Source: Varroa destructor (taxonomy: Eukaryota; Arthropoda; Arachnida; Mesostigmata; Varroidae). Taken from it: a DNA stretch of 64,000 bases. Below, one piece after another: positions 50,905 to 63,120 of this stretch. The notes under the pieces are model-generated. The model saw nothing but the letters and a program-made list of their open reading frames with translations. It was not told where the DNA came from and did no database searches. The stretch spans positions 37,021,042 to 37,085,041 of the forward strand of contig NW_019211456.1 in the NCBI RefSeq assembly GCF_002443255.2, written 5' to 3'. A program made the translations under genes and the position numbers. Each line of letters starts with the position of its first letter. Positions within the stretch are counted from its first letter, which is position 1.

Positions 50905-52672
50905 ATGTCGGTAATCTGCCCCCGAGCACCAAGCCGTTCAAGCACGAGGTTGGCCTCGCTGACTTCACTCATGCATTGTCGTGCCTTTGTGCACACACGA
51001 GTTTCGTCTGCACGTACCGAAGCGATTGAAAGAGAAGCAAACTTCCCGAGGGACAGGTGAGTGAAAACCGAAATCGCCACTGTTTGCCGCCGTACCAGCT
51101 AGCTGTATGAGTTAACGCTGTAGCGGTATCAAAAGCGCAACGGCCTTGGGTATCTATAAAGCGGTAACTTCTGTCGACGCCGAACACGACAGATGTAAAC
51201 ATGCGGACAGCTGATTGAGACCGGCCAAAACGGGTACGGATGTCCTTACTAACGACTAGCAGGAACAGGGAAACTGCTTGACCTTCGGGTCTGAAGTGCA
51301 GGGGGCTCCAATGTCCCGTACGCGTTCAACCGATACCAGAGCATAACGCGGATGGTGCACCATATCTTCTGGGTAGCGAGCACTTTACACACCACTTCCG
51401 CGTCTGTAAATGACCGATGTCGGCTGATACGGATAGACGAAACACGTTGAGTACAACAAGTAGATAAAAGAGCCCAGCTAGTTTTTACAGGTCCTACTTG
51501 GGATGTCAAGAATATAGCTTCGTATAATACATTTAATGGATAGCGAAGAACTTCTTTTTAATAAGTTTATATAAGCTGATGTCTATTTATGGGTACGCTA
51601 AAAGGACTAACAAAGAGGTCGCGAAGGGAACCCGGCGTATCACAAGCTAATGCTGACATAATAGATATATAATTACTTGAATGTATATATATTAAACAAA
51701 GATAATACTAGCGTATTATTATTATTATCTTACTTATATAAATCAATCAGATGAGTTTTATCGTAATTACAAAACAACGATCGATTGTCTGTGATCGAAA
51801 AGGATATCAGGCGTTAATTATTGATTGACAACACCGTCATCACGAGGCAAGTGCTATGCAAGCTAGAAGAAATATCAAGAAAATTTGCATCGGTCCTTTC
51901 AGTTCTATACTATTGTGTTTTTCGTCTTTCAGTTATTGCAAACAGGGTTCAACAATGCACAAAAGCCCGCGCTGTGAATCCTTTTAGACTCCTTTCTTAG
52001 AATAGTGTCGCCTCTTTCATTTCTATTTATCTAGATTATGGGCCGCAACCCGTCATTATATGAGTTACTAATAAGTGACCGAAGTTTTGTTGTTTTTGGG
52101 GAAAGCATGCGTTTTACGACGATCGTCTCGACAATCGTCGTAATCGCTAGAAATTTATGAAATGTAAAAGTATTTTGTTTGCTCTTCAATCCAGCTTCTA
52201 GAGAATCAGTTAAGGATTAATCTTTCGAACTAAAACGAATGACAAAAAACTTTGTTCTTATTTACATTTGTTAAAAATCTATATATATTTTTTTATGATT
52301 TAATGAAAAGTGGATCTGTGCTTTAAGAAAATTTGTTAGTAACCAAGTATACTTGTCCAATACTTCGCGAAAAATGGTCCCAAAGTATATCTTATACAGT
52401 CTGGCCACAGAAAACAAATGCTGTATGCAGTTGTATGTTTTCTTACCAACTTAACAAAATGCATTACTCGTTTATGAAAGGTAAATCATCCCCGGACGTT
52501 ACCTAATCGTAACGGTAAAGTTCACGATATACCACTTACATATATTTCCAGTTGGGTATTATTCGACCAGCCCATGCCGCGTTTAGGAAACTTCATAGAG
52601 GATGATACCTGGATTGATCCTCTTACTTCAAGAGTGCCAATCGATTATATGACAAAGACGTTTCGTAACTAA
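50905..52672 (+). CDS. Candidate small two-exon gene, product unknown (90 aa)
   Basis: Exon 1 at 50905-51056 starts with ATG and ends at the consensus donor CAG|GTGAGT in phase 2. Exon 2 at 52552-52672 follows the acceptor TATTTCCAG, supplies the missing base and ends at TAA. The joined frame gives 90 residues. The first 40 or so are rich in S, R, T, A and L with no acidic residue before the first E, as in mitochondrial presequences; the rest is acidic and aromatic (for example FIEDDTWIDPLTSRVPIDY). I recognise no family. The region is also open on the minus strand (50787-51080), so the strand is not certain. The second exon is the better supported of the two. The 1.5-kb intron also contains a strong acceptor-like CTTTCAG near 51940. 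Targeting to mitochondria is inference only. Confidence 0.42.
52114..52143. repeat. Inverted repeat, 10-bp arms
   Basis: TTACGACGAT and ATCGTCGTAA are separated by ten bases, inside the proposed intron of the 50905-52672 candidate gene. Confidence 0.85.
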
Positions 52673-52699
52673 TACTTACTGGAAGTGGGTGAGTATCTA

Positions 52700-54960
52700 A
52701 AATACCAGGCGACCCCTAATGAAAAAAACACTCGTATAGAATAGTGCTAACAAAAAACTCTTTCATCATGTCAACAGACCATTCATCGGCCCTTGTCTGT
52801 CTGCCAGAGATAAACTTTTGCAATTTTTGTTTGTACAGGTTTTTACTTTTGCGGCTCGTTCTTCTTTGGACGTCTGTGTGAATGCGCCCACATTTGTCTC
52901 ACTTGTTATCGCGCATACGCGGTCCCCACTGGCACAAGTCCTCCTGCCTGCGCGTACGGACAGATTGCTAACTAGTCCTCGCCATCTTAACTACCTCACA
53001 CCCAGCTACTGGCTTCGAGGTACACGAGCTGACCGTTCGTCTTTTAGTCAGTCTTTGGCTCGGACTTACTCTCGTTGTCGGAATGGAAAACGAGGCTGGG
53101 GCGAATCCGGCCCTGAGCTAGACAGGCGGAATCCCAACGGGGTTGTAGCATGTTGTACGCGCCCACCTCGCCCTTGTACCTTCCCTCTTTGTTTTATATT
53201 TCCATGCTGGCGCTGTCACGGCTGTCTGTCTTCTTTGTACACTCATCACCCCCTATCTCAGGTGAACCTGTCGGCATTTTCGATAATTCGCTTTTTGTGG
53301 CGCCTTTCGAGCAGCAACTAATGCACCGCTCGTCCCGCAGCGACAGCAGCGCCTTGTCAACGCAGTGCCGTTCGTCAACAGGCATCAACCAGAAGATCAG
53401 CCATCAGCAATAGGTGTCCCCGATCGCCGCCTAGTTCGTTGGCAGCTAGGTCAAATGGGGTGTCGTTGCGCCCCTCCTCCCCTAAATCCCAATAGCTGTC
53501 TCCTCAAGCAAGCGTGTCAGTCCAAGCTGTTCCCAACTTGTTCCTAGATTCTGCAGAGGCGCTGGGCCGTTCGCGGAGCTGAAGGAGATCAAGCGCTATA
53601 TATATATATATATGCAAGCAAACAATGTGCGTGCCCACTACGACGTGCATGTACCTGTGCTAATGTTCATTCTGCTACCAATTCAGGCCACAACATCGAC
53701 GATTGCAGTGGCGGTAGTAGCCGCAGAATCACCAGCGCCGCCGTCACGAGTCAGACACGTCGTGATGGCCACAATTGAAATGCTGAGCGCTATACATATA
53801 GAATACTATACGTATCCTCCTTCTTAGCTGTTTTATTGTTGCTGACCGCGCGCATCTTTTATATTATATACAAGCTCGCCCGACTATATTGAGAGCAACT
53901 AACGGCTCCGCCAGATTAGTACCATTGGGTTGTTTCCATGATAAACGGACAGCCAATACAGGCAGGTCACAGCTAGTTGTCTGAACCCAGCAATCGCCAT
54001 TTGGCGGATGCATTTACACATAATTATATACGTTATATTATAACAGACACGCTCACGCTCAGTTTTAGGCCATAGCCGGTGTTGTTGCCGCTGCTGCCGT
54101 GATTGCTGTAGACCACAAGTGTAAAACTTACGTGAAGAGGCACACGATTGGGGCTAGGGCAGAATGGGTTACGGAAAAACCATCGGGGAACATTGCTCCG
54201 TAATAGTAAGCTAGACAGGAAGAATACTAGCTAGGTTTTCGTTGTTGTTGTTGTTGTTGTCATCGTCATCGTCGTTGTCGGCGGGGCTGGTGTGGCCGCT
54301 TCGTGCAGAAGACGAAGTGAACGATAATGTTGCTATCGCTGCTGCTGCTGACGTCGAGATCTTATCAGGTTCCAATTCAGTCAACGGGAACAACACGGCA
54401 TCATTGGATGCATAAGCGAATAAACGAACGCTGTTATAGCTCACGTTGGCGTCGTCCTATAACTGTGGCCATCGTCGACATCGGGGTGATGCCGTTGATA
54501 AGCCAGCTCTGGGCCGCCGGGTACTGCCCGTCAGCCGACAGAGGGAACTAGAGGAAACGGAGACTATCGTAGTTGCAGCAGCGACAGCGTTGTAAGCAAC
54601 GCTAATGTGAGATTGCTGTTAGAAACGTCGCCAACGATAACGATGACTCGATGCAGCCGAACTTCATCGGCTAGAACTTCGTAGTAGCAGTTAGTCGAAC
54701 TCGCAAAGTGAGAGGACGATGTAGACGAAGGAAAGAACAGGAACTGAAGAGTCCGCATACAAACGAACAGAATGACAGACGTCATTATCACTGCTAGCAT
54801 CACCATCAGCGCGATTATCATCATCACGTCACTGACATAGAGACAAACGCACAGGCTGGATTAGATACAACAGCAACAGGTACTAGTGACACAGAGACAA
54901 TAAAAGATAGTTACACACAAACAGACACACGAAGAAAGGGGGGTGAGTCATTCTGCACAA
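52700..54960. other. GC-rich block with overlapping frames
   Basis: A 167-codon + frame at 52818-53321 and several shorter frames on both strands lack domains and splice support. Triplet repeats and a TA tract (53597) are present. It is likely UTR or regulatory. Confidence 0.4.
54241..54280. repeat. (GTT)n-(GTC)n triplet repeat
   Basis: About seven GTT units run into ATC/GTC triplets. The poly-Asp/poly-Asn reading frame on the minus strand is an artefact of this repeat. Confidence 0.92.
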
Positions 54961-55019
54961 CTCAATAGTGCCCATTGCTATTGCTCTGCCCCTTTTCTCT
55001 TGTTTTTTCTTTTCCTCAG

Positions 55020-55174
55020 CCAACAGCAGCCTCATGTCGCTTGTTCGGCTCGTCGGTTCGTTGGCGAAAAGCAAAGCCTGGCTTTCTCCGGCAGGATCAG
55101 GGATCTCCTCGCGTGATTCCATGCCGTCCGGAACGGCAGGCAACGCCCGAAACAGTTCGCCTCGCTTGTCCTGA
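55020..55174 (+). CDS. Candidate exon after a very strong splice acceptor
   Basis: A pyrimidine tract of about 28 bases ending TTTTCCTCAG at 55019 is among the best acceptors in the window. Downstream, one frame reads 50 codons (LVRLVGSLAKSKAWLSP onward) to TGA at 55172-55174, and a second is open to 55190. The same DNA reads on the minus strand as a charged peptide (LLLAEEKKKQEKRG), which is simply the antisense of the tract. Coding status and frame are unresolved. Confidence 0.2.
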
Positions 55175-55299
55175 TCTCGGATACCGATAGCGAATGATCA
55201 CAATTACTACAAGTTTTACTGCTACTACGACTATCGTAAGAACTACCGAAGCTGATACACGCCATAGCCACACGGCCGTCACCACGGCTTTTCCCGTGT

Positions 55300-58260
55300 T
55301 ATTATTATTGTAACAACGGAAAGGGTGAGCCAGTTTTGGCGGATCGCCCGCTTAGACAATCAGCTTGTATCCGACGTAAGATTTCGCATGATGCTTTCAT
55401 GTAGGCTAGCATTCAAGTGCTGACGCCGTTGTAAGCACAATTGCTAGAAAGCACTAACACACAGAGTACAATATCTTACCGCAGTAAATAAATGGACATT
55501 TCAAATTGTATTTCTAGTATCGCTAATAAACAGTATCATTAGCAATGGTAAGTCCGACGCATGTCAAGAGCCTCTATAAAAGATGTCGACAAACCGGGCA
55601 TCCCATCCATCTATGCATAGCGCTATATGTATGTATACAATTTTCCGGTGTTTGAACGCTAAACGAAGTTCGACCGACTGTCCAAACTCTGATAGTTGTC
55701 CGAGATCGATAGTTAAAGTTGTCGCAGCGGGACTACCGGACTGTCCTATCGGACAGCAGATCGTGTAGCTGTATGTAGGAGAGGAGTGCTTAGTACCAAT
55801 TGAGTTTTCCAGACAAAGCCCACAAGTTAGTACGTCTGAATCCACCGTCTGAGCGCGTCCGCACGTATCAGTATTGCTTTGCTTACGGTGTCTATTGAAA
55901 AGTTAATCGCCACTTCGAAGATGGGATCTTTTTCTTTAAGTTGGCTTTTCCTCTGAAAGAATCGTTGTATTTTAGGCTACGAACCGTTACATTGAATGAC
56001 AGTTACATTGAAATACACGTCTATCAGGAAGAAAATGACATCATCCAAATACATGCTCTAGGCCCACAAGGCTAGGAATAAACGAGATGAGGTTTCGAAA
56101 TTTAGCAGGACTACCGTAAGCGTAATGTCGTGCCTACATTGGTGTCATTTCTCACCATTTCCGTTGCGGGCAGGAGTATACTAAATGGCTTTTTGCCATT
56201 TTTGTGCCTTCAGTCATGACGTATTCTGCCGTATACCGTTAACATCGCTAATTTTGGTAACGTTTCGCGTAAATAACGTATGCGTTCAGTAATAGATTTT
56301 GTTTATAAATACAATTTAGTTCTGCTGCAGATGTTTCCTTGCATCGCATTAGTTTTATGGCCACTTCTATAAGCCTCTTTTAATAAAAAATAGTAATGTA
56401 TATATATATATATGCTTGCTGCTGTTTTGAAGATCGTTTGAAAGATTGAGAAGATCGTGTGTGTGATCGCTAAATATTAATAGTCAATAACTGATACAAT
56501 ATTGGATCGGTAGGTGGCGTCATCGCTGATGATGACGTAGCAACTATTATTGGCGGGAATTTTCTAATATTAATATGATAATCTATTACTATTATTATAA
56601 TGAAGAGTGCTACGATGGCCAAAGACAACAGTGGTAGATAGGCGATGGTGTGAGCGTTTAAGCCACTGATCATTTGCCCTTTGACACCGATTAGTTATCG
56701 TGGCCGGGTGATAGGTATTCTATCTGAGGGCGGTAACGATATTATAGAGGTGCTACAGTGCGTATTGTATGACCGGCTTAGGAATATATCCATGTTTAGT
56801 GTTACTTCTCTATTTACCGCTGCCAAAAATCTATTTATATAGTTTTTCTCTATGGCTGGTTTCGATTTAACTGTGTTTTTTTTTTTTTTTTAACTGTACA
56901 GTTTGTGAAATTTGCTTTGTGTCAGCGGGAGCTTTTGCAGTTGTGTGCTAAATTGATCATGGGTTTTGATTTTCTTTTTTAGTTGATTTAAGTTAATTAA
57001 TTGATTTTGAATTTAGCGTATAGCGGAAAACGGCACGGATTCGGATGTATCACATACTCCGAATGACATCATCTGCCCATTACCTGCGCATTGTCTGCCA
57101 CAGTCATATAGATTCACTGCACTGACCTGCAAGGCCTGTGCATTTACCTTGTAAATTTTCTTATTAGATCTACTTTCATTGTTTTCTTCCTGTAAGTTTG
57201 TCAAAAAGTTATTTTCGTTTCACCAAACATTTAGTCTGTTCCAATGTATGGCGCTTTTCACTTGGTCACGCTTCGATCGTCACGGCGGCTTCCACTTTGG
57301 CTGAGTGAAATTTCGGTACTGTTACCGGCTTCTTTTAATACAACAGCGGCCAACAGGAAGAGATCGACAACAAAACCGTCTTCGCCGTTCCTGATGTAGT
57401 TTCTGCTGAAAAAGCCTGCCGGCTCATTGCTAAATCACACGTAGCGTATTTTCCGCCTATCTGGCCCGCTTTTCGCCGACTATAGACGACAGCTGGGAAA
57501 AGTAGCGATTCCTCGTAACATGTCAATGATTGTGTAGTACTCGACGATTTTGTCCGATATATTTATCGATCGTTAGTTGAACTCGACAGGCCGCATTGTC
57601 GATTCCCACTCTTTTAGTCCTGGTGTAAATAGGAAGTTTTCATGTTAGCCCTACAGGGTACTACAGATATCGTAGTAATTAGCACAGAATCTTTGACCGA
57701 CGGCCTATTATCACAACGCTGTCTTTGGCCAATGAATACAAGCAACGTTATCCACAAGGGCATATTCTGGCACTTTGCGAGATACCCATTGCAAAAACAA
57801 GCTATTCGCACGTACATACTTTACAAATGATTACTCATAAATGATACACAAATATGATACGGTCGATATACCTGCTTATCTACATACAAAGTACATATGG
57901 TATGCAAGCGCCGAAACAAGAGCCCCCCAATGTTACGATATACATTGTAATTTTTTCGGGTATCACCGATACATTTATTTCATGTCCTTATTCAACCTAA
58001 ACCTTAACTAGTTCGGTGTTAGCGTAGTCTATGATTATTCAGCAGTAAAATCATGTGGCGTCTTTTCCAGAACACATCTCCATAAGCATTTCCGCTACAC
58101 ACGTTCCGGCCCGGTATTTTGGTAGAGAATGGCCATAAATGATGGTTCAAGTTCTCTGGCACGACCCGATCATCTTCCATTTAAAAAACAAGCTGCTTTT
58201 CACAAGATTCGACGACATGGTAAAGCCGAAGTTCAACGTTTTCGCCTGTTCTCTGCGGCA
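55300..58260. other. No gene seen
   Basis: AT-rich, with a poly-T run at about 56878-56892 and a TA tract at 56399. Only short frames occur. Confidence 0.5.
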
Positions 58261-58336
58261 CGCAACAATTATTGACGTGTTGTGGTGTCAACGTTAGCGT
58301 TCATAGTGCTAAATCGAGTAATTCGTCCATCATGAC

Positions 58337-58711
58337 ATGCTGCAATTATACCAGCTCATTTCTGCTCTCATACTTCCCACAGCTGCTCCTGTTGTTGTTG
58401 TTATTGCAGAAGCTGATCAAGTCAATGGCTTCTGCTGGCAAGTTTCAGCTGTTCACAAGCAACCGACTTCGGCTCCCTTGCCTGCTTGCCCCTGTGCCGT
58501 TGGTCCCAGTGATGTCTGTTCAAAAGATCTTTTATCTGATCAGCCCCAACTGGCTCGAGCTGTCCCTTCTACTTCGTTTGGCGTCTGCTACAGCAGAAGA
58601 CGGACGGGATCCCGTCATCGTTGTCGGTGGTGCACTTTACCGCTACAGATGGAGTGCTTATACCAAAGCTGTGACAGCCGTTGCTTGTGTCACCGGGACT
58701 GCCATTTGTAG
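58337..58711 (+). CDS. Candidate intronless cysteine-rich secreted ORF
   Basis: ATG with G at -3 opens 124 codons to TAG. The first 25 residues (MLQLYQLISALILPTAAPVV...) are signal-peptide-like. The C-terminal third is dense in cysteine, including HRCRWC, ECLYQSC and SRCLCHRDC. This resembles small secreted cysteine-rich proteins, but I cannot match a cysteine framework. A second + strand frame (58272-58718, 148 codons) is open over the same bases, with a hydrophobic segment followed by VIVVGGALYRYRW. At most one is likely to be real, and CTG/TGT-rich DNA alone can generate both. Confidence 0.25.
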   Translation: MLQLYQLISALILPTAAPVVVVIAEADQVNGFCWQVSAVHKQPTSAPLPACPCAVGPSDVCSKDLLSDQPQLARAVPSTSFGVCYSRRRTGSRHRCRWCTLPLQMECLYQSCDSRCLCHRDCHL

Positions 58712-58719
58712 GATGTAAT

Positions 58720-61430
58720 TTTGTGATCGTCCAGGCGACGGTTCATGACTGAACGTCTGCGTGTGTATTGTATCCACTTGTCGTCGTGGCTGTTGTTTGT
58801 TTAAGTATTAAGGTGCTGTTTCTGGCGCGGATTTTGTAGGCTGGTAGACTTCAGTGTCCTCTATATGGCCGCCTAGTGCATCCGTAGGGTCGAAAAGAGG
58901 AGGTACCTCTTCAAGGGGCCGAACAATGAACAGGCGCCAATCAGGTCAAGGGTAGGCCGGGTCAATGATGAACTAATGCCACGTTTATCAGTCGATTTCG
59001 ACGACAGACGATGGCTGCTACTATGCGGTCGCCTTAGTGACCTAACTGTCACAAGCTACGGTCAAGACATGTTGAGGACCGCTGAGAGGGATGTACAATT
59101 GAATCAGCGATGCCCGACGGAATAGAATCTTGGTAGGCGTATTACGTTTGGGCGCTAAGTTTTCGGTGATCAGGTAGGTATCAGCATGTAACAAGATCGC
59201 AATATGCGAAGAGGGTTATTAAAGGATTACGCGTTACGCTTATTAGATTGTGATTGGTACAGAGTTGTGCTTTTTTGAAATATGATGAACAATTCTCCAA
59301 ACCTGGATTTAAATGACAAATCGCAGTGTGGCGTTTCGCATATATTCGCCCCGTTAGATGGTTCAATAGAAACGTGTTTGCCCACTAAAGTCGAAGACAC
59401 GTAAGATAGTTTAGGTTCAACACCGAGCATACCCACGTTTCATATTTAAGGCCAACCGTCTGAGGGAATCCTCGGGCAGTAACTGACCTAGAACGCAAAC
59501 GTTTTTATTAGGTATCTATGCCCTCTCCGATTGCCTGGAGTTCCCGTTAGTTTAATATATTTCTATGCATTTCATATTTCTTTGCTCAACGAAGTTGCCC
59601 ACATTAGCAAACATTCAGGTAAAGTACTATCTCTTAGCGGGGTATTCCATCTTTCTTTACGAGTAAGCTATCTACGTTTCGTATGAGTACAAGAAACGAC
59701 GATCCATAAATCATCAAACAGCTCCCATCAACGAGCCACACGTCAGTTGGTTCGTTTATGTTTGCAACTCGAATAAAAACGCGCGAAACTTTAAAACCAT
59801 TATATCTATTCCCTTGCCCTCCGTCTCCATCCCAGGCTAGTCTGACTACCACTTCTAGGATCGAAAAGCTTTCTTTCAGCATACCGCGATAGACTACCCG
59901 ATCCGTCATCTCTCGAATCCTCAGACCGGTTGTCCAGCTGGGTGGTGGCGACGTCACCGCGCGTAATGTCTTATCCCACTCCCTCTTGCTTCCGAATATT
60001 CGCTGTGTGACCGACGCGTGGACAAAAATCGAATGTTTCAATCCAACGTGACACTAACATACTGTCAGACCGAGGACACGCTGTAACTTACGGCATCGGC
60101 GCTGCTATTGTATAGATATAAGGATAGAGGATAGTGACAGGAATTTGTGAGGCTATCCACTCGATTTCTTTTTCTGATTTTTGTTTGTGCGTTGTCCTTC
60201 TTGCTTCCTTTTTCCCCTCTGTTGAATGGACGATGCCATGGTCTGCGACAGGCTTGCTGTCCACAGTGTATGTCTTGACCGCGTTGGATGACGACGTCAT
60301 CATGACTTGATTCTACCTAGCTAGCCTGTATCATAGGCTGTCTTTGATACCGTTACAGCATTGTGAGAGCGTGCGAATCAGCCAGAGTCGGTAGCTTCGA
60401 TCGGCTGGTCAGTCAATGTTGGGGTGGCGTGTGCCGGTCTCCTGCGGTGCGGATTAGCCCTGTCCCCGCAAAACGCCCCCATGAGCGTACTAAGAGGACA
60501 AGCGCACCAAGAGCTCATAGGGCGCAAGGCGTGAGGTTTGCGGCGTGCTGCCCTTGGTGTCATATGGCTAGGCCTGAGTTGGCGATGCTTGCGGTCAACG
60601 GTGTCGATTTGACTGGGAGGCGATTCCTGCAAACCCAACTTATTTTTCCCACCTTACTTCGACTTTTCCATTCTTTCCATACAAACATGGGGACAGATAC
60701 CATAGAAACATGTACACGCACGGCGCAGGCTCCCTGTTAGCAGCTGACTTGGTATAAGCGAAAACCATGCGCTAGCTTGAAAGCGCTCACCCTAAAGTGA
60801 TGGTATACTCCGTATGATAGGTAATACAACGACGGGTACTGCCACAAATTTCTATAATAACGTCTGTAGAGTGTGATATCTTATAACTATCTGTTTCCTA
60901 CGATTTCGCATAATCAATGTATCATTTAGATATGTCTATCGTTTCCATAGGACGTTTACAAAGTTTAGCCATTGCTTCGCATACAATCGCCTATGCCTTA
61001 CCTAAACCGCTTCTGCGATTACATTGTACGCTTTGCAAAAAAAATCAAGATAATATTTAACGGAACCTATCGAAGGACCTCAATATTATTAACATACTTA
61101 CTAGGACTATATGGCCAACCAGTACAGTGACGTTCTGAATGATCGTGATCGACAAAGCCTTAGAAACATAACTGTTGTAATCAAATGAACTCTCCTGAAA
61201 TACCTTCTTAATACTAGAAGCTATAAACGTAAATAGCGCCCTGACAAGTTCGCTGCACAAGAAAATACTGAATATCCTTGCCACCTAAACGCTTCTCAAA
61301 GTAGGACCACATGGATGCGCACTAAAACACACAAAATTTGTGATGGCATTCACCGAGATTTAATAAGGCAACGCCGTTCATTTCGCCGCATCAAACCGAT
61401 GCTCAACGCAAGTGAAGTACTGGCCCTCGT
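58720..61430. other. No supportable gene
   Basis: A 135-codon minus frame (59634-60041) and a 125-codon + frame (60363-60740) have no recognisable domain or splice support. Nothing else was seen. Confidence 0.45.
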
Positions 61431-61437
61431 CTATTAA

Positions 61438-63120
61438 ATGGGGCATTCGGGCTTCCCCACATTCCTGTGGTTCGTCTTCTTTTCATCACTGCAGGTAATG
61501 TCGCCGTCGAATTTTACCACCATTTCTCTTTTTCATTCTACTCATCTGCCAGCTCTCCTCGGCTCATCGGGTCTGTTGAAGGCGTTCTCCTTCATTCAAA
61601 CCCACACAAGGCTTTCGTCCTTGTTCTTCATTGCGTCGTGTCAGGAGTTCGCGAGTGAGGGGAGCGTGCGCAGTGCGCGTCAGGAGTCAAAAGCCTGAGT
61701 CATCTGCCTTCAATGTTCGTCGGGTATTGAACGACGAACACGAGTCTCGAGGAACTGAACCTGGGTGCAGTGTTGGAACAAGAGCAGGGGATACATATAG
61801 TATGGCATAGGGAGGCTGCGAGAGACGACCACAAGATGAATTTAGTGCTTTATGGCGTATTTAAGCCAAATAAGTGAGGTCATTTTTCAAATTCGACATT
61901 GCACCCATACATAGTGCAAAGCAGTAAGCGCGATCATGGCATCAACGGCCAAACGGCACTGTACATAGAAATAGCCGAAGGCAGGCCGCAAATTGAGAGA
62001 GTCACATATGTGGACACATGCGGTTGGTAGAACGGCCTGTGAAAAGGCCTAAGGTATCGCGCTGCAATAGCTGTCTTCCTTTTTTGAATAGGTATACGGG
62101 GGATTGAAACTGAAACAACGACGAGAATAGGCTCAAAATGGCGAAACTCGAGGCAATCGTAACCCTTGAAAAAAGGTGGGGTCTAGTTCTTCCCTTTTCG
62201 CAACGACCCCCTAAGACGACGCCAGCGGGAAATAAATTGTCCAATTTAAAGTGCAAAGTGCACTGGCTGGCGGCTTCGATTCAAAGTCAGGACCCGCGTT
62301 GGCTTATCAATTTCTGAAAACAGGTGATAGGGAAAATTTCCACATTAGAACAGCGTTCGGGCAGTCAGGCTATGGGAAATAAGCACACTAAGCTATATAA
62401 TATATANNNNNNNNNNNNNNNNNNNNNNNNNNNNNNNNNNNNNNNNNNNNNNNNNNNNNNNNNNNNNNNNNNNNNNNNNNNNNNNNNNNNNNNNNNNNNN
62501 NNNNNNTCATCTGTTGTTGGCAGTTATTAGTGACTAATACTACCATTACGACTCAAAAAGGAGTCACATCAATAAAACAAAGGATCTACAAAGGGAGGTT
62601 ATCAAAAAATCATGCTTTTTGCAGGACACTTTAGGCAAGAAACCGCTATTTGCAGGGAAGAAGAAACATGACCGCTGCACTCCATACGGGTTCCGCAGCA
62701 TTGAGATTCACTGCCCTCTGTAGGCCTATTTGCGTCACCTTGCGTGTTGGCCAATCTAATCGTTTTCAAATTTCGGTTCCACCTATCCCACTAGGAGCGA
62801 GTAGTTATGATGGTACCTAATTGTTGTAGGATCAAGCACAGGCCTTGTTCGCCTGCTGTCGCACCAGCAGTATAGGATCACTACACGGCGCCGACTTGAA
62901 GAAATCATTTAGCGTGCCGCTCTTCATTACAAAACCTGGTACAGTCTTAGTTACATGTGCACCTCAGCGAAATAACCCTGCCCCTTTCAGCTTGTACACT
63001 CGCGATGGGGAGTTTTTACTAATCGTACCGTTTCACTCACCATTTTCTTCTTTTACGTTCTGTCTGTATGTAGCCCCAGTTCACATGATCGGCGTATTTT
63101 ACGCTCCAGATCTACAGTGA
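61438..63120 (+). CDS. Candidate secreted protein, two exons, unknown family
   Basis: Exon 1 at 61438-61494 encodes a 19-residue hydrophobic start (MGHSGFPTFLWFVFFSSLQ) that resembles a signal peptide and ends at the consensus donor CAG|GTAATG in phase 0. Exon 2 at 62830-63120 begins right after an in-frame TAG that would be the acceptor (TTGTTGTAG|GAT), also in phase 0, and encodes 96 residues to TGA. Exon 2 alternates polar and hydrophobic or aromatic stretches (for example FSVPLFITKPGTVLVT and EFLLIVPFHSPF) and has four cysteines, suggesting a small beta-rich extracellular domain. I do not recognise the family. A 100-N gap lies in the proposed intron, so a further exon may be missing. Exon 1 also reads open past its donor to 61698, so that splice is not forced. 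Confidence 0.38.
62407..62506. other. Assembly gap (100 Ns)
   Basis: A run of exactly 100 N is the usual placeholder for a gap of unknown size between contigs. It falls in the proposed intron of the candidate secreted-protein gene, next to an AT-rich TATATA end. Confidence 0.98.

Noticed and set aside
50868..51034. A + frame reading VHVGNLPPSTK, reminiscent of an RNA-recognition-motif RNP2 segment
   Set aside because: The sequence after it does not follow the RRM pattern, and the frame conflicts with the splice-supported frame ending at GTGAGT.
52818..53321. 167-codon + strand frame
   Set aside because: No domain, no splice support, and a competing frame overlaps it. Treated as composition-driven.
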